Positions 7,442 to 10,080 of a DNA stretch of 10,080 nucleotides are shown here, in pieces; within the stretch, counting starts at the first letter, position 1, and the number at the start of each line of letters is the position of its first letter. Made by a program: the position numbers and the translations under genes. Source of the DNA: Alphaproteobacteria bacterium. Lineage in GTDB: Bacteria; Pseudomonadota; Alphaproteobacteria; Rhizobiales; Beijerinckiaceae. Where the stretch lies: the NCBI GenBank assembly GCA_009920595.1, contig RFZR01000044.1:1-10080 (forward strand), in the 5' to 3' direction. The notes beneath the pieces were generated by a model. It did not search any database. It was not told the origin of the DNA and saw nothing but the letters and a program-made list of their open reading frames with translations.

Positions 7442-7888
7442 GTGAAACAGTCCCTGTCGGAACGCGATCTCTACGAACTCGTCTCAGATTTTGGTGTCTT
7501 TATTTGCACCGCGCTTCGGCGTGATCATTATCTCGCGCATATGATTGACCGGCCCGAGACGTGGCTCGATCTCGCTGATCGGATTGGACAAGAGCGCGCA
7601 AAACTTTTAAAAGAATTCCCTGAACAAGCAACCGACCTTGAATACAATAAACTTATCGAAAAACAAATCCGCGATGCGCTTGATGAGCAAAACCCGGAGA
7701 TCACACCCACCATTTGGCTTTGTGAAAGTGACAATGGTCAAATCACAATGATTGAAGGCTGGGGCGAAGACCTCACTGTCGTTTGCGATAGAGGCTCAAA
7801 TAGACGAGACGCGCGATACGCCCTTCAACCGCCATGCGTCCGCCCACAAGATTGCCCATCAGGCTACCGACCGTTGAAAAGCGACTGA
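7442..7888 (+). CDS. hypothetical protein, probably with an altered C-terminus
   Basis: I do not recognise this 148-residue product. It starts at GTG 7442, 39 bases after and in the same frame as the dehydrogenase stop, with only a weak purine patch upstream. Residues 1-110 look like a genuine soluble, charged protein: helical at the start (LSERDLYELVSDFGVFICTAL), with a mixed region ending near ITMIEGWGED. The last 38 or so residues are translated antisense to the 3' end of ndh. They are Arg/Pro/Cys-rich (RRDARYALQPPCVRP), unlike the first part. I infer that its original 3' end was lost and that the frame now reads into the neighbouring gene. The direction and spacing would allow co-transcription with the dehydrogenase pair. 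Confidence 0.55.
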   Translation: MKQSLSERDLYELVSDFGVFICTALRRDHYLAHMIDRPETWLDLADRIGQERAKLLKEFPEQATDLEYNKLIEKQIRDALDEQNPEITPTIWLCESDNGQITMIEGWGEDLTVVCDRGSNRRDARYALQPPCVRPQDCPSGYRPLKSD

Positions 7889-8993
7889 GTGAAACGAGTG
7901 AGCCATAATCCCGATAGGTGAAAGGTTTAAGCGGCTTGCCAGTCGTCATCGCAACAATATTCTTATAGGCCGTCAATGCCATTTGTGCAGCTGATTGTGC
8001 GCGTGGCGGTACCGGACGCGCCTCGCCCTCTCTTTTATAATAGGCGCAATCGCCAATCGCAAAAATTCGCTCGTCAATGGTTGTCTGCAGCGTCGGTAAA
8101 ACTTTAATTTGCCTAGTCGGTGTGATTTCAAAATCTCCGAGATGTTCAGCAACATCGGTGCCCTTGACGCCCGCAGCCCAAAGCTTCAAATCGGCTTCGA
8201 TCACATCTCCCGATTTGGTAACCAGACCCTGCTCGGTCACCCGTGCAATTTGAGTGGACGTCATCACTTTCACGCCGAGCAGTTCCAATTCGCGTCGCGC
8301 TGACGCGGCAATCCCGTCCGGAAGCGCAGGAAGAATGCGCGGTCCTGCTTCAATCAGTGTTACCTGCAGACGCGCTTCGTCAAAGACTTCCAATCCATAA
8401 TGACGAAGGCCAGCAGCTGCATTGAACAGCTCGGCGGCCAATTCTACGCCGGTTGCACCCGCGCCAACAATAGCGACTTTGACATAGGCCTCAGCGTGAG
8501 GATCGGCAGCGAGACCCCGCGAGACACGAAGACAATTATTCAGAAGCTTTTGCCGGAAGCGATCAGCTTGTTCGCGATTATCAAGAAATAGGCAATGATC
8601 TTTCACGCCTTCAATGCCAAAATCATTCGACATGCCGCCAAAAGCCAAAACGAGATAATCATAACGAATACGGTGACGCGAGATGAGTTCTGTCCCATCT
8701 TCATCATGAATGGGTGCGATTACAACTTCTTGCGCCTGTCGATCAACACTCTCTAACGAACCATAGAAGAAACGATAATTCCAGCGATGACCATGGCTGC
8801 GATAACCAACTTCATCGAGATTGGCATCCAATGAACCCGTCGCCACCTCATGAAGAAGCGGCTTCCAAATATGGGTATGATTGCGTTCAACCAGGATCAC
8901 ATCATAGTCGTCACGACCAAAGCGCGCGCCCAAAAGGCGAACCAATTGCAACCCTCCGGCACCACCGCCGACAACAACAATTTGCGTTTTCAT
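7773..8993 (-). CDS. ndh: type II NADH:quinone oxidoreductase, shortened at the C-terminus
   Basis: A single-subunit, non-proton-pumping NADH dehydrogenase that passes electrons from NADH through FAD to the membrane quinone pool. The 406 residues show the FAD-binding motif VVVGGGAGGLQL (about 6-17), WKPLLHEVATGSLD (about 43-56), a second Rossmann motif for NADH, IVGAGATGVELAAEL (about 175-189), the second FAD contact FAIGDCA (311-317) and the quinone-site motif PPRAQSAAQMA (329-339). It ends in VYLSLYRKRQ. Relatives usually continue after YLSLYR with about 25-40 residues that form the membrane-anchoring amphipathic region, and neither the downstream sequence nor the other frames encode such a tail. 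The enzyme may therefore be poorly membrane-bound or inactive. ATG 8993 has AGGA just upstream, at short spacing. The gene follows the DUF3429 remnant by 37 bases on the same strand. Confidence 0.9.
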   Translation of the reverse strand: MKTQIVVVGGGAGGLQLVRLLGARFGRDDYDVILVERNHTHIWKPLLHEVATGSLDANLDEVGYRSHGHRWNYRFFYGSLESVDRQAQEVVIAPIHDEDGTELISRHRIRYDYLVLAFGGMSNDFGIEGVKDHCLFLDNREQADRFRQKLLNNCLRVSRGLAADPHAEAYVKVAIVGAGATGVELAAELFNAAAGLRHYGLEVFDEARLQVTLIEAGPRILPALPDGIAASARRELELLGVKVMTSTQIARVTEQGLVTKSGDVIEADLKLWAAGVKGTDVAEHLGDFEITPTRQIKVLPTLQTTIDERIFAIGDCAYYKREGEARPVPPRAQSAAQMALTAYKNIVAMTTGKPLKPFTYRDYGSLVSLSRFSTVGSLMGNLVGGRMAVEGRIARLVYLSLYRKRQ

Positions 8994-9030
8994 AATTCCT
9001 GACCGTTCTTATTTATATTGTGAAGCGAAG

Positions 9031-9374
9031 TTAGAAAGTGAGTGCCCCCATCAGGAGCACAATGAGCGTAAACACAAGCACAGTGACCATGCGCCGCAAG
9101 GAATAATACCATGGTGGTAAATATCCTCGCAGGAAGAGGCTTTGATCGAGAAAGAGCAGATAAAGAAAGCAAAGCCCATGGAGCACCAATGTCCCCAAAT
9201 TCGGAAGAAAGAGTAGAGCCGCCCAAGCGATGAGGGTTACGAGATTGCTTTTAACCCAGCTTGAGGGAAAATCACCAACAAGAGCGCAATCAAGAATGGA
9301 AGCGCGCCCGCAAGAGTTAATATTCTTGTTTGCCAAATGATTTTGGGTTGATGTTCAAATTTTATATCAATCAT
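9031..9374 (-). pseudogene. DUF3429 membrane protein, internally deleted and frameshifted
   Basis: DUF3429 proteins are small multi-helix inner-membrane proteins of unknown function, usually near 150 residues. From ATG 9374 the minus strand encodes a short polar start and the typical first helix (ILTLAGALPFLIALLLVIF), and this frame stops at TAA 9237-9239. Immediately before that stop, another frame takes over with the family's C-terminal half: NLVTLIAWAALLFLP, a second hydrophobic helix (VLHGLCFLYLLFLD), the hallmark LPPWYYSLRRMVTVLV, and an end at 9031. The middle of the family, containing the FLGGxxWG-like segment, is absent, which I estimate at about 40 residues. The second frame is open from ATG 9336 (101 codons), but its first 25 or so residues are out-of-frame translation of helix 1 and are not a natural N-terminus. 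The family call is from memory of its motifs. Confidence 0.75.
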
Positions 9375-9407
9375 GAATGGTACACTTTGCAAATTAGCAT
9401 CATAAGA

Positions 9408-10080
9408 TTAAAAATCCAAAACCAATTGGTTTTTATGATTTTTGATTTTAGAGTTTATCTCACGAGCCGCTCTCGTCTGAGCTCTCCTTTTTCGGCTACC
9501 ATGTTTTGAAACAAGTTCGGCAGTCACGACGCGGCTTTCAGGGGTGCGCTTAAGACGATAAAGTATATCACGTGCCTTTTTTGCCTGCTCAATGTGATCG
9601 ATAATGGGCGAAGGATAAAGATCGCTGTTGAATGCAGGCCACAACCACGGTTCATGAATAAAAGCGTCAGGAATGTCTTTCAATTCCGGAACATAGCGAC
9701 GGATGAATTCCCCTTTCGGATCCTGATCCTGACTTTGTTTGACGGGATTATAGATCCTCACCGTATTCATCCCGGTGGTTCCCGATTGCATCTGCACCTG
9801 CGACCAATGGATGCCCGGCTCATAATCGACAAATTTGCGCGCAAGATGAAGGCCTGTCTCGCGCCAAGGAAGCCACAAAAGATGGCTCGCAAAAGACATG
9901 AGCATCGCCCTCATTCGGAAATTAATCCACCCATCCTGATCAAGCGCACGCATACAGGCATCGATGAAAGGAAATCCCGTTCGTCCCTCACACCAAGCTG
10001 CATAATGGGAGTTATTCTCGATTTTTTGGCGCAGACCATCATAGGCCGAATGAAGATTTGTAAATTCGATCCGCGGCTCG
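9408..10080 (-). CDS. photolyase/cryptochrome, C-terminal FAD domain (partial, runs off the right edge)
   Basis: A light-dependent flavoprotein of the photolyase/cryptochrome family, most likely repairing UV pyrimidine dimers. The minus-strand frame is open to the window edge with no start in view. ATG 9953 is only an internal methionine, since the family motif EGRTGFPFIDACMRAL begins upstream of it. Visible motifs of the FAD-binding helical domain, in order, are GRTGFPFIDACMRAL, GWINFRMRAML, LPWRETG (with tryptophans of the electron-transfer path), DYEPGIHWSQVQMQSG, NTVRIYNPVKQ, DQDPKGEFIRRYVPEL and FIHEPW. The product then reaches YPSPIIDH and a basic C-terminal tail (KHGSRKRRAQTR) before TAA 9408. 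The N-terminal antenna domain lies outside the window. The SGTTGMNTVRIYNPVKQ form differs from the E. coli PhrB type and resembles a proteobacterial cryptochrome/photolyase subgroup. I cannot separate repair from signalling function. Confidence 0.9.
   Translation of the reverse strand, partial: EPRIEFTNLHSAYDGLRQKIENNSHYAAWCEGRTGFPFIDACMRALDQDGWINFRMRAMLMSFASHLLWLPWRETGLHLARKFVDYEPGIHWSQVQMQSGTTGMNTVRIYNPVKQSQDQDPKGEFIRRYVPELKDIPDAFIHEPWLWPAFNSDLYPSPIIDHIEQAKKARDILYRLKRTPESRVVTAELVSKHGSRKRRAQTRAAREINSKIKNHKNQLVLDF

Overview
The window looks like alphaproteobacterial chromosome. The flagellin resembles the long alphaproteobacterial type, and the MgtE, the GH25 lipoprotein, the GcvT-type dimethylglycine dehydrogenase-like enzyme and the photolyase all read like proteins of that class. 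Base composition is roughly balanced by eye. I see no phage, transposon, CRISPR, tRNA or rRNA features. The class assignment rests on remembered family sequences, not on a search.

Layout, left to right. A possible tail of an upstream gene (3-98) sits just before a complete flagellin gene (+, 105-1727), which is closed by a strong, probably bidirectional terminator (1754-1781). On the minus strand follow a broken GH25 lysozyme-like lipoprotein gene (1827-2469) and the magnesium transporter gene mgtE (2526-3938). A 165-bp divergent spacer holding a perfect 12-bp palindrome separates mgtE from a plus-strand pair: a choline-kinase/APH-type phosphotransferase (4104-4976) and a two-domain FAD/folate methylamine dehydrogenase (4973-7402). 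The pair is joined by an ATGA overlap. A short unrecognised gene follows (7442-7888) and runs head-on into the 3' end of a minus-strand type II NADH dehydrogenase gene (ndh, 7773-8993). Behind ndh on the minus strand are a broken DUF3429 membrane protein gene (9031-9374) and the C-terminal half of a photolyase/cryptochrome gene that leaves the window at the right edge (9408-10080).

How the genes fit together. The clearest functional unit is the phosphotransferase plus dehydrogenase pair, which fits handling of choline- or betaine-derived methylated amines, although the exact substrate cannot be read from the sequence. The other genes are housekeeping: motility, Mg2+ import, electron input to the quinone pool and DNA photorepair.

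The most notable observation is a repeated lesion pattern rather than a new system. The GH25 gene and the DUF3429 gene each keep a recognisable start and end but have lost the middle, with a change of frame. At the ndh/hypothetical boundary both convergent genes appear to have lost their 3' ends and the spacer between them. Three short deletion scars within about 7.5 kb suggest either ongoing genome erosion in this lineage or collapsed or chimeric assembly. I found no convincing previously undescribed system.
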